This document shows positions 7,594-16,205 of a DNA stretch of 64,000 nucleotides, piece after piece. Source of the stretch: Terriglobia bacterium (GTDB lineage: Bacteria; Acidobacteriota; Terriglobia; Terriglobales; Acidobacteriaceae); the NCBI GenBank assembly GCA_020072815.1, contig JAIQGE010000001.1:1-64000 (forward strand), written 5' to 3'. A program made the position numbers and the translations under genes. Each line of letters begins with the position of its first letter. Position 1 is the stretch's first letter. Under the pieces are notes generated by a model. It saw nothing but the letters and a program-made list of their open reading frames with translations. It had not been told where the DNA came from and made no database searches.

Positions 7594-9531
7594 ATGCCTT
7601 GGAACACTGGACTGCAAGGAACGCCGCTAAACATTGCTGCTTATGCCGGCGCACAGCTTCGCGTGGTCGCAGGTCCTGGCACTGGCAAAACCTTCGCTCT
7701 GATGCGCCGCGTTGCGCGGCTTTTGGAGCAGAATGTCCAGCCTAACCATATCCTGGCTGTCACATATACCCGTACGGCCGCTCTTGATCTGGTCGGCAAA
7801 TTGGCGCAGCTAGGCGTGGCTGGCGCTGATCAGGTAGCAGCAAAGACGCTCCACTCGCTGAGCTTCGGGTTATTGAGCAGGACGGCAGTCTTTCAGACGC
7901 TGGGGCGTAACGCACGTCCGCTGTTGGCCTATGAGCAGGACACGATGGCGTGCGACCTCGGTCCACAGTTCGGCGGAAAGCGTAAGGTCAACAAGCTGGT
8001 CAAGGCATTCGACGCATATTGGGCGCGGCTGCAGCATCATCAGCCAGGATGGCCAAATAACCCGGTAGAGCAGGCATTCGATCACGCGCTAAAAGCGTGG
8101 CTCCGATTTCATCGGGCGATGCTGGTAGGCGAGCTGATTCCCCTGGCTCTCGATTTTGTGTCGCAGAATCCGGGACATCCGGATATTCCCCAATACGAGC
8201 ACGTCCTAGTCGATGAGTACCAGGATCTCAATCGGGCTGATCAGGCGCTCATTGATGCGATCGCTGGCAATGCAGCGGTGACCGTCATTGGTGACGAGGA
8301 TCAATCGATCTACGGCTTTAGGCACGCTCATCCGGAAGGGATTGCGCAATATCCGCAAACGCATGCCGGCACTCATGACGAACTGCTCAACGAGTGCAGG
8401 CGCTGTCCGCAGCGCGTCGTCAACATGGCGAATGAACTGATCAGCCACAATCAACGATTGGCACCCAAAACCTTGAACCCACGTCCTCAGAACGCGCAGG
8501 GCGATGTCTATATTGTCCAGCATCACTCGCTTGAAGACGAAGTCAGCACAATCGCCGATTATATCGACTGGTATTTACAGCAGCATCAGGGAATGGCAGC
8601 TGGCGAGGTGTTAGTACTTTCGAGTCGTCGCTTGATCGGTAACGGTATCCGCGATCGGTTGAATGAGATCGCGCAGCAGAATGGGCGAACGTGGCAGGCA
8701 CAAAGCTTTTACTTCGAGGATGCTCTGACGACGGATATCGCTGCCGACGGATTTGCACTGCTGACTCAGTTGGTCGATCCAGAGGACCGGCCTTCGCTGC
8801 GTTATTGGCTGGGCGAGCATGCGCAGGATTGTAAGAGACTTCCCTATGCGCGGTTGCGGGCGCATTGCGAGCAATCTGGACAGTCTCCGCGCGCTGCCCT
8901 CCAAGACATGGGGTCAGGCGCGCTAACGATCCCGCACACGGCTACATTAGTGACACGATTCAACGCCCTGACCCTAAAGCTGACTGCACTGATGGCGTTG
9001 GACCTCGCGGCACTGATCGACACCCTCTTTCCGGACGGCAATGCGGACGTGATATCAGTTCGGCAGGGGGCGCTCCTGAGCCTTCCGAATGTGGCCAATG
9101 CTAAGGAACTCCTGGACGAACTGCGCAGCACCATCACGCAGCCTGAACTTCCTGGCTCCCAAGGGCCGTCAGTGCGGATCATGAGCTTGTACAAGTCCAA
9201 AGGGCTCACGGCGCGACTGGTGGTCATCGCAGGGTGCATCGCTGGCATTATGCCCAGTATTGATCCGAAAGACGCTCCAGCAGAGCAGGAGCGACAGCGC
9301 CAAGAGCAGCGCAGGCTGTTTTACGTGGGAATCACGCGGACCACGGAGACTCTGATGATCAACAGCTCGATTCGAATGCTCTCCGCCGCGGCATTTAGGA
9401 TGCGAATGCCCAAACTGGCGACTGCTGGCATGTACGTCATCCTGCAGGCGAGTCCAATGTTGCCCGACTTGGGGCCGACCGCGCCGCCATCGACCCCTGC
9501 TGCAGCGTGGCGCGCGCTGCTGGGTTTTTGA
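7594..9531 (+). CDS. UvrD/Rep-like superfamily 1 DNA helicase
   Basis: All main SF1A motifs are present in order: Walker A AGPGTGKT (residues 26-33), AVTYTRTAALDL (Ia), VLVDEYQDLNRADQ (II), TVIGDEDQSIYGFR (III), IMSLYKSKGLTARLVVI (V) and RLFYVGITRT (VI). The 645-residue length is short for UvrD/PcrA (about 720) but near-complete. The ATG lacks a clear ribosome-binding site. It is divergent from the broken SNF2-type helicase, so both may derive from one defence or repair module. Helicases of this kind also act as GajB in Gabija, but no GajA partner is adjacent. An unwinding role is certain by family; the pathway is not. Confidence 0.88.
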   Translation: MPWNTGLQGTPLNIAAYAGAQLRVVAGPGTGKTFALMRRVARLLEQNVQPNHILAVTYTRTAALDLVGKLAQLGVAGADQVAAKTLHSLSFGLLSRTAVFQTLGRNARPLLAYEQDTMACDLGPQFGGKRKVNKLVKAFDAYWARLQHHQPGWPNNPVEQAFDHALKAWLRFHRAMLVGELIPLALDFVSQNPGHPDIPQYEHVLVDEYQDLNRADQALIDAIAGNAAVTVIGDEDQSIYGFRHAHPEGIAQYPQTHAGTHDELLNECRRCPQRVVNMANELISHNQRLAPKTLNPRPQNAQGDVYIVQHHSLEDEVSTIADYIDWYLQQHQGMAAGEVLVLSSRRLIGNGIRDRLNEIAQQNGRTWQAQSFYFEDALTTDIAADGFALLTQLVDPEDRPSLRYWLGEHAQDCKRLPYARLRAHCEQSGQSPRAALQDMGSGALTIPHTATLVTRFNALTLKLTALMALDLAALIDTLFPDGNADVISVRQGALLSLPNVANAKELLDELRSTITQPELPGSQGPSVRIMSLYKSKGLTARLVVIAGCIAGIMPSIDPKDAPAEQERQRQEQRRLFYVGITRTTETLMINSSIRMLSAAAFRMRMPKLATAGMYVILQASPMLPDLGPTAPPSTPAAAWRALLGF

Positions 9532-9551
9532 GCATCCGACGAGCAATAACT

Positions 9552-9683
9552 CACGTCCAGAGCCGGGCCTGTGGCATTAATCGGGCCGAAACGTACATGC
9601 GTAAGGCAGGCATCTCAGACGTCACTTTTCGCCTAAGAATCGATTTCGGAAAGTGGACTGCCGATTTGCCCAGCAGAGAATAG
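9552..9683 (+). pseudogene. Possible tyrosine-integrase relic
   Basis: A short open stretch ending at TAG 9681-9683 reads INRAETYMRKAGISDVTF and then RLRIDF. The pattern R-K-A-G-[I]-x-D-V-T-F-H-x-L-R-H is typical of the region around the second catalytic box of tyrosine recombinases. Here the box is degraded (RLRID instead of an HxLRH-type sequence) and no start or upstream catalytic Arg is visible. It lies 126 bases from the 3' end of a tRNA gene, where an integrase gene would be expected. This is a suggestion based on about 25 residues. The rest of 9532-9808 shows no gene. Confidence 0.28.
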
Positions 9684-9808
9684 CGCCTAACAACTAGGGT
9701 TCCGCTGCTGCTCCGGTGCTTATTTCGGTTTCATTGATGCGGGAAAAGGCCCGGAACGCGGGCGATTCGCGACGAATCAGAGAAAGTTTCTCTGAGCTGC
9801 AGACTGAC

Positions 9809-9898
9809 TGGCGGAGAGAGTGGGATTCGAACCCACGTTAGAGTTTCCCCTAAACACGCTTTCCAAGCGTGCGCCTTCAGCCACTCGGCCATCTCTCC
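9809..9898 (-). tRNA. tRNA-Ser (anticodon GGA)
   Basis: On the minus strand the sequence begins GGAGAGATGGCCGAGTGG and ends CTCTCCGCCA, giving a perfect 7-bp acceptor stem, a G discriminator and an encoded CCA. The anticodon arm ACGCTTGGAAAGCGT places GGA in the loop (decoding UCC/UCU). A long variable arm and the T-loop GGTTCGAATCC follow. The total of 90 nt suits a class II serine tRNA. Its 3' end points at the accessory region (positions 1-9.7 kb), the usual arrangement for an element integrated at a tRNA gene. Confidence 0.97.
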
Positions 9899-9970
9899 GA
9901 TGTTTTAACAGCTCCCTCGACTGCGCTCGGGATTTCGCCTGCGGGCTCAAACGCCCGCTCAACGGCTCAA

Positions 9971-9995
9971 CTTCAGCCACTCGGCCATCTCTCCG
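9971..9995 (-). repeat. 25-bp duplicate of the tRNA-Ser 5' end
   Basis: Positions 9971-9995 exactly repeat 9875-9899, which is the 5' acceptor strand and D-arm of the tRNA-Ser gene plus one base. The copies are direct repeats 96 bp apart. The intervening 71 bases (9900-9970) contain near-palindromic sequence around CCCTCGACTGCGCTCGGG. It could be the remnant of a second tRNA-Ser gene or of an imprecise integration or excision. From 9996 to the next gene at 10334 I see nothing else. Confidence 0.8.
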
Positions 9996-10333
9996 CGGCG
10001 CCATGTTGGGACGCGTCACAGCCGAATCAAACCCTGGCGGGCTCACATGCGCGCCGTGACCTCTTCATTATAGCGAATGCGGCTGTTTCCCGTTGGTCCG
10101 GCTGTACACCCGGGCGGTAAACCCTTACATACAAGATTCAGAGGACCGGTTTGCAAGGCAACAAACACCGCTTTCTATCGCCATACGAAGAATTTGTGCG
10201 GTTTGAATCGGAACAGCAGAAAAAATCCCGGCCATCGTCCTCCGGTAACGCAACTCTCCCTTGGGCCCTGGGTTATGTGAAGACGGAACTTGAAACTTAT
10301 CTCCCCTTAATCTCTCCACCTGGGAGTATTCCA

Positions 10334-11722
10334 ATGCGACGTCTGATTCTCTTTGCCTCACTGGCGATCATCCTGGTCTCCGCCCTCACCGGCTGCGGAG
10401 GCGGCTCCACCAACAACGTGGCCCAGTCCCAAGCGGCCAGCGTTTACGTCACCGGAGGCGACGCTCCTCTGCCTTCCGTCCTGGCCTTCAACGTCACCTT
10501 GAACAGCATGAAGCTGGACGGCGCCACCGAGTTGCTGGCCGCACCCACTACCGTGGACTTTGCCCGGCTGCTGGGCCTGCGCACCTTGCTGGGGTTCAAC
10601 ACCGTGCCCGCCGGGACCTACAAAAACCTGACGATTACCATGGCCAGTCCTAGTATCTCTTTCCTGGACTTGACCGCTACGCCGCCATCGGCGTCGAACA
10701 TCACCGGCACATTCAAGGACACCGGCGGCAACAACGTTCCCAGCACCACCATCACCGTGGCTTTGACTCAGCCGCTGACGGTGGCTGCCAGCGGGCTGGC
10801 TGGGCTGCATCTTGATTTCAACCTGCGCAACTCGATCGCCGTGGACGCCGCAGGACAGATCACCGGCGTGGTCAATCCGGTCATCAAGGTGAAACCGGTG
10901 GCGCTGAGCGACCCCGATGCTGAAGTCAACGATCTGCGCGGCGGCCTGGTCTCGGTCAACACTGCGGGAAATTCGTTTATCCTGCAGCGCGTCGGGGGGC
11001 ATCAGATCACCATTGATGTGAACTCCAGCACCAACTTCAGCGGCAACCTGACTCTAGCCACTCTGCCCAACCCTTCTGTGATTGAAGTGGACGGCCACAT
11101 CCAGGCCGACGGCAGCGTTCTGGCTGATTCCGTGGAAGTGGTCACCACGGAGAAAGCCTTCGTCTCCGGACGCATCGTCGCCGTAAACCCCGCCACCGGG
11201 CCGGTCCAGACCGTCACGCTGCTGGTGGGTGAAGAACTGCCGGACGTGCCCGGCGTGCCCGTTGGCACCGTGACCACGCTGGACGTGAGCCTGGTCTCCA
11301 ACTACAGCATCCGCTTGATTGATAACTGGTTCACCAATTTCCTGTTCAACAACACCACGCTGGTCCCCGGCCAACGCATTGCGATGGGCGGGACCATTGA
11401 CGCGGCCACCAACAAATTTGTGCCGTCGCGCATCGTCCTGCGCCGGCAAGGCGTGGTCGGCGACCTGGTGTTGAACTCCGTGGTCATCAACAACAACAAC
11501 GCCGGCTCGCTCCAGTTGCAGAACAACAACATGCTGGGTTACGTTCTGGGAGCTCCGCTGTCGGTGCAGACGGCGAACAGCACGCACTTTACTGACATCA
11601 GCGGGCTGGCGGCCATCCAGAGCGGCGGCAGCATGAAGCTGGCGACCTACGGCCTGATACTGAAAGACCCGGTCAGCGGCAATCCCACGATGTACGCGCA
11701 TCGCGTGATTCTGTTGCAGTAA
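10334..11722 (+). CDS. Secreted lipoprotein with DUF4382 and DUF5666-like domains
   Basis: The ATG at 10334 follows GGGAG and opens a lipoprotein signal (MRRLILFASLAIILVSALTG with Cys next). An in-frame start 183 bases earlier would bury the signal and is rejected. Residues of about 33-190 look like DUF4382: VYVTGGDAPLPSVLAFNVTL, and TVPAGTYKNLTITMASPSI. The rest contains repeated beta-rich segments such as VEVDGHIQADGSVLADSVEV that resemble DUF5666. It is probably anchored in the outer membrane. Such proteins are common in Acidobacteria and their function is unknown. A strong terminator follows at 11754. Confidence 0.85.
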   Translation: MRRLILFASLAIILVSALTGCGGGSTNNVAQSQAASVYVTGGDAPLPSVLAFNVTLNSMKLDGATELLAAPTTVDFARLLGLRTLLGFNTVPAGTYKNLTITMASPSISFLDLTATPPSASNITGTFKDTGGNNVPSTTITVALTQPLTVAASGLAGLHLDFNLRNSIAVDAAGQITGVVNPVIKVKPVALSDPDAEVNDLRGGLVSVNTAGNSFILQRVGGHQITIDVNSSTNFSGNLTLATLPNPSVIEVDGHIQADGSVLADSVEVVTTEKAFVSGRIVAVNPATGPVQTVTLLVGEELPDVPGVPVGTVTTLDVSLVSNYSIRLIDNWFTNFLFNNTTLVPGQRIAMGGTIDAATNKFVPSRIVLRRQGVVGDLVLNSVVINNNNAGSLQLQNNNMLGYVLGAPLSVQTANSTHFTDISGLAAIQSGGSMKLATYGLILKDPVSGNPTMYAHRVILLQ

Positions 11723-11753
11723 GTCAGACCCGAAGTTTCGGGGTACAAAGCAG

Positions 11754-11786
11754 ACAGGCGGCCCGAAAAGGCCGCCTGTTCGTTAT
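11754..11786 (+). terminator. Rho-independent terminator after the DUF4382 gene
   Basis: A perfect 10-bp stem (ACAGGCGGCC with GGCCGCCTGT, loop CGAAAA) at 11754-11779 is followed by a T-rich tail. It lies 32 bases after the stop codon. Confidence 0.85.
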
Positions 11787-11830
11787 ATTAACTGTTCTTA
11801 TTTATTAAGATGTCTGGTAGACTGGACAAC

Positions 11831-12112
11831 ATGACCACCGTAACCATTTCCTTGCCGGATTCGCTGAAAGAATTCATTGAGCAAGAGGTCCAAACCAAGG
11901 GCTATGGCAACGTCAGCGAGTACGTGCGCGGGTTGCTGCGCGAGGCGCAGCAGAAGCAAGCCTCCGCGCAACTCGAAAGACTGCTGCTGGAGGGACTGGC
12001 CTCCGGCGAAGGCGCCCCGCTCACGCGGGATTTCTGGAAGCAGCTGCGGGCGGATGCGGGACGGATTCTCGCGAAAAATAAGGTGAAGCGTAGGCGGCGG
12101 ACTTCACGATGA
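11831..12112 (+). CDS. ParD-like antitoxin (RHH/CopG type)
   Basis: From the ATG at 11831 the product begins MTTVTISLPDSLKEFIEQEV and contains GYGNVSEYVRGLLREAQQK. This is the ribbon-helix-helix and helix pattern of ParD (CC2985-type) antitoxins. The 93-residue length is typical. The last bases overlap the start of a parE-like frame (ATGA at 12109-12112), the standard operon junction of parDE. Normally it binds and neutralises ParE and represses its own operon. Here the toxin is truncated, so this is an orphan antitoxin. Confidence 0.85.
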   Translation: MTTVTISLPDSLKEFIEQEVQTKGYGNVSEYVRGLLREAQQKQASAQLERLLLEGLASGEGAPLTRDFWKQLRADAGRILAKNKVKRRRRTSR

Positions 12113-12201
12113 AGGGCTTCGTACGACCGTTGGCGCGCGAAGACATTTTAGGCCAATATCGCTATCTGCTCGTGGAGGCAAACAGCCCTGCGACAAACTG
12201 A
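12109..12201 (+). pseudogene. Truncated ParE-like toxin (30 codons)
   Basis: The frame starting at the ATGA overlap reads MKGFVRPLAREDILGQYRYL then LVEANSPATN and a TGA at 12199. This matches the first helix region of ParE toxins (pattern LTxxAxxDIxxIxxYxxE). Full ParE is about 95 residues, so two thirds are missing, including the beta-sheet that inhibits gyrase. The stop is followed directly by an AT-rich tract of ATTAC-type repeats (12206-12250), suggesting the 3' part was replaced by repeat DNA. It is not expected to be toxic. Confidence 0.75.
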
Positions 12202-12251
12202 TTGGTTATCAAATTACCCGATTACAAAATTACTCAATTACCAATTTCTTT

Positions 12252-12572
12252 TCAGACCGCGGTGGAGAAAACGCGTTCGAAGCAGTATTCGTCAATCACC
12301 GCGGCCACGGCGGTTTTGCCGTGGTCGTCCAGCGCGCGCACCACGCGCCCGGTGCAATTCACCAGGACGTCCGTGTCCGTCCCCAGCACGGAGGCCGGCA
12401 ACACGATGCGGAACCGGATAATGGTCCCCACGTCCAGCGTAGTCTTGGTGTGGAAAAGAACGCCGCCGGCGGAAATGTCAGCGGTTTCAGCAAAGTGTTC
12501 GCGCGCGTCTGCGGTGCGGACGGTAATGGGAAGCTTGAGCGGGAAGCGAACCGAACTTCTGGAATCTGCCAC
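12252..12572 (-). CDS. PilZ-domain protein, probable c-di-GMP receptor
   Basis: A single PilZ domain of 106 residues carries the RxxxR motif (R5-S-S-V-R9) and DISAGG as the [D/N]xSxxG motif, the two c-di-GMP contacts. The start is GTG 12572 with AGGGG about 9 nt upstream. No output domain is attached, so it would act by binding a partner. It is convergent with the truncated parE and upstream of the TldD/PmbA pair on the same strand. The target (motility, polysaccharide or other) cannot be read from the sequence. Confidence 0.85.
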   Translation of the reverse strand: MADSRSSVRFPLKLPITVRTADAREHFAETADISAGGVLFHTKTTLDVGTIIRFRIVLPASVLGTDTDVLVNCTGRVVRALDDHGKTAVAAVIDEYCFERVFSTAV

Positions 12573-12688
12573 CTATTCACCCCTGTCCCAAACTTTATAC
12601 ACCTGGCATCTTTGCCGCCCTACATTACTTTGGTATTTACAGCGCACCAAAGGACATGCGCCGGGGCCGTTGTCCTTAAAACGATACG

Positions 12689-14071
12689 TTAGAACTTGGT
12701 AACCTCGGTGAAGTTGAAGCCGCGTACCTTCATCGCGGGAACCACCATATCGAAAGCCTCTTCGCCGCTGGCGCGTACGGCCTTTCCCATGGCTTCCACG
12801 TTATTTAAGGTATCAATAATGCTCTGGTTAAAGCGGAAGTTCCGGATGCCGCCCTTTACCTTGCCGCCTTCCACCAGGAATGTGCCGTCACGCGTCATGC
12901 CGGTGAGCATCTTTTCGTAAGGATCAACCTCGCGGATGTACCACAGCCTGGTGATCAGCACGCCGCGCTCGGTTCCGGCGATCATCTGGTCCACCGTCTG
13001 CTCGCCGCCTGGAGTCACAAACACGATGTTGGCCGGCGCTTCGCCCATTTCATTGGGCAACGGGAAACCGTGCCCGGTGACGCGGATTTCGCCCACTTTG
13101 CCGGCATACTCTGACTTGCGCATCTTCGCCGCCGTACTGCGCGCGTAGACCAGGTTCTTGATCACGCCCTTTTCCACCAGGTTCACGCGGCTGCGGGCCA
13201 CGCCTTCGCCGTCAAAGGGCGCGTTGGACTGCAGAGGATGCCGCACGTCGTCCACGATGGTGATGTTTTCGCCGAAGAGTTTTGTGCCGATGCGGTTATT
13301 TAGGAAAGAACGCTGGTCCAAAATGGCCATGCCGCCGAAGTCCCAGAACATGAAGCCCACCAGGTCCAGCACCGCAGCCGGTTCCAGAATCACCGTGTAC
13401 TTGCCCGGAGCCAACTCCTGCGGGCCGCGCGAGTCCCGGGCCTTCTGCGCTGCAATCTCCGCCAGGCGGACAGGCGCGAGGTTGGCGACGTCCGGCGAGT
13501 TGGCTTTCTGCCAGCCGGATGAATCATCGGCCAGCATGGTGATGGACACTTCCGCCGAAGTCTGCCGATGAAACGTGCTTAGGCCGTTCGAATTAATGAT
13601 GGCCTCCGCGCTCTCCGAACTTACGTAGATCCCCGCGGTGACCAGCCCGTTTTTCTTGGCCACACCAACAATTTTTCCGACGGCATCAGCGCGGTCTGCG
13701 GGCGTGATGGCCGCGGTCTGCGGGAACCAGCGGAAGGGCGCGGGTTCTGCGACCTTGCCTTCTTCCGCTTTGGCCAGCGGCAGACGGTCGGCATCCGGCT
13801 CCTGGACTTTGGCGATCCCTTCCGCCGATTGCACCGCGCGCTTCAGGCTTTCGTCGTCAAAGCGGTTGGTGGTGGCCCGGGCGGTCTTGCCGTCAAACGC
13901 CACGCGGATGGACGCCACCTCATTCAGGTCGGAAACATTCTGGTGGATGGTGTTGTTGGCAAAGCGGGTAAGGGAGTAGTTGGTGGATGAAAAAATGACT
14001 TCTACTTCGGGGACGGAGGCGAACTTCTTTATCTTTCCGAAAATTGCCTGCGCTTTGTCTTGATCCAGCAT
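12689..14071 (-). CDS. pmbA: PmbA/TldE-like subunit of the TldD/E protease
   Basis: The start is ATG 14071 (MLDQDKAQAIFGKIKK), because the upstream extension is a CACGGAGG-type intergenic repeat. The 460-residue protein has the TldD/PmbA fold, with ARSRVNLVEKGVIKNLVYAR, GTERGVLITRLWYIREVDP and FRFNQSI near the C-terminus. No HExxxH motif is present, as expected for the non-catalytic TldE/PmbA subunit. TldD-TldE heterodimers degrade unfolded peptides and mature microcins. The catalytic partner is directly upstream at 14112-15584, with 40 bases between the genes. Confidence 0.88.
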   Translation of the reverse strand: MLDQDKAQAIFGKIKKFASVPEVEVIFSSTNYSLTRFANNTIHQNVSDLNEVASIRVAFDGKTARATTNRFDDESLKRAVQSAEGIAKVQEPDADRLPLAKAEEGKVAEPAPFRWFPQTAAITPADRADAVGKIVGVAKKNGLVTAGIYVSSESAEAIINSNGLSTFHRQTSAEVSITMLADDSSGWQKANSPDVANLAPVRLAEIAAQKARDSRGPQELAPGKYTVILEPAAVLDLVGFMFWDFGGMAILDQRSFLNNRIGTKLFGENITIVDDVRHPLQSNAPFDGEGVARSRVNLVEKGVIKNLVYARSTAAKMRKSEYAGKVGEIRVTGHGFPLPNEMGEAPANIVFVTPGGEQTVDQMIAGTERGVLITRLWYIREVDPYEKMLTGMTRDGTFLVEGGKVKGGIRNFRFNQSIIDTLNNVEAMGKAVRASGEEAFDMVVPAMKVRGFNFTEVTKF

Positions 14072-14080
14072 TATTGTTTT

Positions 14081-14107
14081 CTCCGTGCCTCCGTGTCTCC
14101 GTGGTGA
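14081..14107. repeat. CACGGAGG-type interspersed repeat
   Basis: The minus strand reads CACCACGGAGACACGGAGGC and continues ACGGAGAA. Near-identical copies lie at 27365-27394 and 50546-50575, with weaker copies at 51428-51455 and 44954-44976. It fills the space between tldD and pmbA and may also supply the GGAG ribosome-binding site of pmbA. Confidence 0.7.
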
Positions 14108-14111
14108 GCCT

Positions 14112-15584
14112 TTAGCTTCCCTTATATGCCGTGCCAACTTTCACCCCACGAAACCTTGCCGGGGACGCGCCGTGTCCCGTCCCCATGGTTTGCATGGGCT
14201 GGCCTTTGCCGCAGTTGGGAGTTCCCCACAGCGTCCATTGGTCGCGCGAGCAGATGGCGTCCATGGAGTTCCAGAACTCGGTGGTGATGCCCGAGTACGA
14301 TGGGTTCTTGAACATCCGGCCCAGCTTGCCGCCTTTGATCTCCCAGCCAATTTCGCAGCCGAACTGGAAGTTGTAGCGCTTGTCGTCAATGGACCAGGAG
14401 CGGTTGGTCTGCATGTAGACGCCGTCGTCGGTGCCGGAAATGAGCTGCTCGAACGTCAGCGGCTTGTCACCGGGCTTGATGCTGATGTTAGTCATGCGGA
14501 TGAGCGGGATGCGGTTCCAGCCTTCCGCGCGCATGGTCCCGTTCGACCGGTTCTCGCCGATGGTGTGCGCCGTCTCGCGCGACGAAATGTATCCGGTGAA
14601 CAGCCCGTTGGTGATGATGGGCGTGCACTGCGCGGCCACTCCTTCATCGTCATAGGCGAAAGTGCCCAGGCCAGGGCCGTGCTCTTCGGTGGCGTCGGCG
14701 ACGACGTTCACGATATCGCTGCCGTAACGCAGCTTGCGCAACTTGTCTATGGTAAGGAAGGAGGTCCCGGCGAAATTGGCTTCCATCCCCAGCACGCGGT
14801 CCAACTCAATCGGGTGGCCGATGGATTCATGGATCTGCAAGCCCAGTTGCGACGAATCCAGCACCAGGTTCATGTTGCCCTGCGGGCATTGCTCAGCTTT
14901 ATGCAGCGCCACGGACTGCTCGGCAATGCGCCGGGCATTCTCCACCAATTTCAGCTCGTCAATCAGCTCGTAGCCTTTGGTCTGGTACTGTCCGCCGAAA
15001 GAATTGGGGAAAGACCGCTTCTGGATCTCCGTGCCTTGAAAACTGTACGCGGCAAAGCCCGCGCCGGTGATGGTGCGCGTCTGATGAATGTCTGAGCCTT
15101 CGCTGGAATAGAACCATTGCTCGTAGCGGCCCAGATGCATGTTGCTCTCCGCCAGCGTCACGCCCGGCACCGCGAGAATTTCATGATCAATCTTCGTCAA
15201 AAGATCAAGGTTCTGCTCAATGGACGTGGTAAACGGATCAATCTTGCACGGCGTGGCCCACTCAATCTTTGCCGCCGGCTCGGGCGCCAAACGAATGCCG
15301 GTTTCTTTCACGCGCGCGGAGGCGCGGGCGATCTCCACGGCTTTGGCGGCGGTCGAGTCCACGGCTTCGCGGGTAAGGTCGTCACTGGCGGCGAAGCCCC
15401 AGGCATCGTCCACCAGAACGCGCACGCCGATGCCCAATGATTCGTTGCTGGCCGCGTGGCCGACTTTGCCGTTCTTGGTGGCCAGCGATCGCTGGCGCTC
15501 GTCCACAATGCGGACGTCGCCGTAGCTGGCGCCGCGCTGTGTAGCTGTATTCAAGGCCCAATCTGCAATCAGTTTCATGCTCAT
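14112..15584 (-). CDS. tldD: TldD metalloprotease subunit
   Basis: The zinc motif HESIGH (HExxxH), near residue 250, lies within LGLQIHESIGHPIELDRVLG, the TldD signature. The second ligand region is GTFAYDDEGVAAQ. The length of about 490 residues is normal. The start is ATG 15584 (MSMKL) or 15578; the annotated frame could extend to 15611 but without support. With the PmbA-like protein downstream it forms the TldD/TldE protease. Confidence 0.92.
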   Translation of the reverse strand: MSMKLIADWALNTATQRGASYGDVRIVDERQRSLATKNGKVGHAASNESLGIGVRVLVDDAWGFAASDDLTREAVDSTAAKAVEIARASARVKETGIRLAPEPAAKIEWATPCKIDPFTTSIEQNLDLLTKIDHEILAVPGVTLAESNMHLGRYEQWFYSSEGSDIHQTRTITGAGFAAYSFQGTEIQKRSFPNSFGGQYQTKGYELIDELKLVENARRIAEQSVALHKAEQCPQGNMNLVLDSSQLGLQIHESIGHPIELDRVLGMEANFAGTSFLTIDKLRKLRYGSDIVNVVADATEEHGPGLGTFAYDDEGVAAQCTPIITNGLFTGYISSRETAHTIGENRSNGTMRAEGWNRIPLIRMTNISIKPGDKPLTFEQLISGTDDGVYMQTNRSWSIDDKRYNFQFGCEIGWEIKGGKLGRMFKNPSYSGITTEFWNSMDAICSRDQWTLWGTPNCGKGQPMQTMGTGHGASPARFRGVKVGTAYKGS

Positions 15585-15680
15585 AGGAAGCTCTGGTCCA
15601 CAAACTCTCATATTAAATGATACGGGGTGAATGCGGCTTTTAGCTGCTAGCGGCTAGCTGCTAGTGGCTAGGAGCTTAAA

Positions 15681-16076
15681 TTGTGGCTGCACGACTGCTT
15701 TCGCCCTAAACTATCTCCTGTGTCGCGAAAACCGGCTGTCATCAAGATCATCAACCTGGAAGAAGGCATGCCCACCGTGGAGCAGGCGCGCCTGCGCATG
15801 CAGTTTGAATTGCAGAAGGCGCGGACGCAAGGCTACGCGGCGGTCAAGCTGATCCACGGATACGGTTCTTCAGGCGTCGGCGGCGCGCTGCGTGACGAGC
15901 TGCAGAAATCGCTGCGCAAAGCGGCACGTGAAGGAACGATTGCGGCCTTCGTCGCCGGCGAAGACTGGCGCATTTCCGACGAAACCACCTGGAACCTGCT
16001 GAAGAAGTATCCGGAGTGGAAGCAGGACTCGGACTTGAGCAAGAACAATAAAGGAATCAGCATCGTGGTGCTGTAA
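15681..16076 (+). CDS. Smr-domain protein
   Basis: The C-terminal half carries KLIHGYGSSGVGGALRDEL, the HGxG...LR core of the Smr (small MutS-related) nuclease fold. The best start is TTG 15681, since AGGAG lies at 15670-15674, 6 nt upstream, and no ATG has a comparable site. The product is 131 residues and begins MWLHDCFRPK. Smr proteins nick or bind branched DNA, or act on RNA; without MutS domains the role is open. It is divergent from tldD. Confidence 0.72.
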   Translation: MWLHDCFRPKLSPVSRKPAVIKIINLEEGMPTVEQARLRMQFELQKARTQGYAAVKLIHGYGSSGVGGALRDELQKSLRKAAREGTIAAFVAGEDWRISDETTWNLLKKYPEWKQDSDLSKNNKGISIVVL

Positions 16077-16205
16077 GTTCGCGGCGAGGCCGACTTGCGC
16101 GCCGAGCCGCATGCTTCAGGCGCACTGATATCTCTCCTTGTGGGAGGGACGTGAGCGGGTTGGAGCGAAGCGACACAATCAAAGGGTAAAATAGATGTCT
16201 ACCCC

